DNA from: an uncultured Ilyobacter sp.
GTDB lineage: Bacteria; Fusobacteriota; Fusobacteriia; Fusobacteriales; Fusobacteriaceae
Length of the DNA stretch: 64,000 bases
Direction of reading: 5' to 3'
Assembly (NCBI RefSeq): GCF_963668515.1
Contig: NZ_OY764864.1
Coordinates: forward strand, 372,001 to 436,000
This document shows positions 63,735 to 64,000 of the stretch, one piece after another (position 1 is the first letter of the stretch; each line of letters opens with the position of its first letter). Below the pieces are notes generated by a model. The model made no database searches. It saw only the letters and a program-made list of their open reading frames with translations, and was not told where the DNA came from. The position numbers and the translations under genes were made by a program.

Positions 63735-64000
63735 AAGCTAAGTTGTTCATTTATTTTAAATTAAAGTATTAAATTTAGAAGAATTCGTTACTTTTCTCTT
63801 GAAAGAAGTTTAGGGAAACTCTGAAAAAATTTTCCAGAGTCGAGAGATATGGTCACAGAAATCTGTTCCTTATCTCTCAGAAAAGTTCAAGCCCGTGAAA
63901 AATCAGCTAAATGCCCTCGGAAATCCACTAGCAATAAGGAAACTCAGAAAACAAGTTTCTGAGAACCAGAAAATATACTCGTATCACTCGTTATTTTTTG
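63735..64000. repeat. MITE-like repeat, copy E (cut by window edge)
   Basis: Left end AAGCTAAGTTGTTC, then TTAAAGTATTAAATTTAGAA and the CGTTACTTTTCTCTTGAAAG start shared with copy B. From about 63895 it is the reverse complement of copy D. It continues past the window. Confidence 0.72.

Overview
The window reads as a chromosome segment of a low-GC, Gram-negative anaerobe, most likely a fusobacterium of the Ilyobacter/Propionigenium type. The reasons are AT-rich DNA, outer-membrane export genes (LptB, LptF/LptG, an LptC/OstA-like protein, TolC), Firmicute-like features (a Wzz / tyrosine kinase / PHP phosphatase trio, strong AGGAGG ribosome binding sites, a guanine riboswitch) and house-keeping genes packed on one strand. 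The genus is inferred from general knowledge and was not checked by a search.

Layout. 1-7.4 kb: prfB with its programmed +1 frameshift, gltX, an EamA exporter on the minus strand, a DcuS/CitA-type two-component pair whose kinase lacks the sensor and membrane part, and an acrylyl-CoA reductase-like oxidoreductase. 7.5-8.5 kb: a broken GGDEF gene and a MITE-like repeat. 8.7-29.9 kb: a long co-oriented core block: dus, mutS, a giant LptC/OstA-like protein, lptB, alaS, ruvX, secD, secF, alr, an rRNA methyltransferase, cvpA-like, two LptF/G permeases, an M16 protease, dut, rodA and an RluA-type pseudouridine synthase. Lipopolysaccharide export, envelope growth and translation fidelity share this block.

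29.9-34 kb: an accessory stretch with an orphan guanine riboswitch plus terminator, a 7-unit tandem array of ~120-bp repeats, a KTSC-domain gene, a Gly/Ser-rich secreted protein and an outer-membrane barrel candidate. 34-55.5 kb: a surface-polysaccharide locus. It starts with Wzz, BY-kinase, PHP phosphatase, a TolC-like channel, an HlyD-like adaptor and a MacB-type permease with no ATPase, then an initiating sugar transferase. A much more AT-rich, probably imported block follows (43.2-54.4 kb): glycosyltransferases, a Wzy-like polymerase, a CMP-nonulosonate synthetase fused to a PseG-like domain, NeuB-type synthase, an HPr-kinase-like ATPase, an APH-like kinase, an acetyltransferase, a Wzx flippase and a capsule/sialyltransferase-like protein. 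A UDP-glucose dehydrogenase remnant and manC close the locus.

55.5-64 kb: a rearranged accessory region with VanZ-like, two unrelated MntA/HepT (type VII) toxin-antitoxin modules in opposite gene order, three copies of a SEC-C gene (one intact), galE, a GxxExxY nuclease-fold gene with a truncated duplicate, and an LPP20-like lipoprotein. A ~0.6-kb segment carrying the tail of hepT is duplicated here.

The most distinctive signal is the repeats. At least three families of short-word, partly palindromic repeats fill nearly every non-core intergenic gap: CACGAAT/CACAGAG elements, GTCAGCGTC...GACGCAGAC elements, and ~0.5-kb MITE-like elements ending in AACCYAAGTTGCTAC. Two GxxExxY genes sit directly inside these repeats, one truncated GxxExxY copy is fused to a CACGAAT element, and repeats have supplied C-terminal codons to at least one gene. 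A working hypothesis is that GxxExxY proteins and these repeats form one mobile or recombinogenic system.
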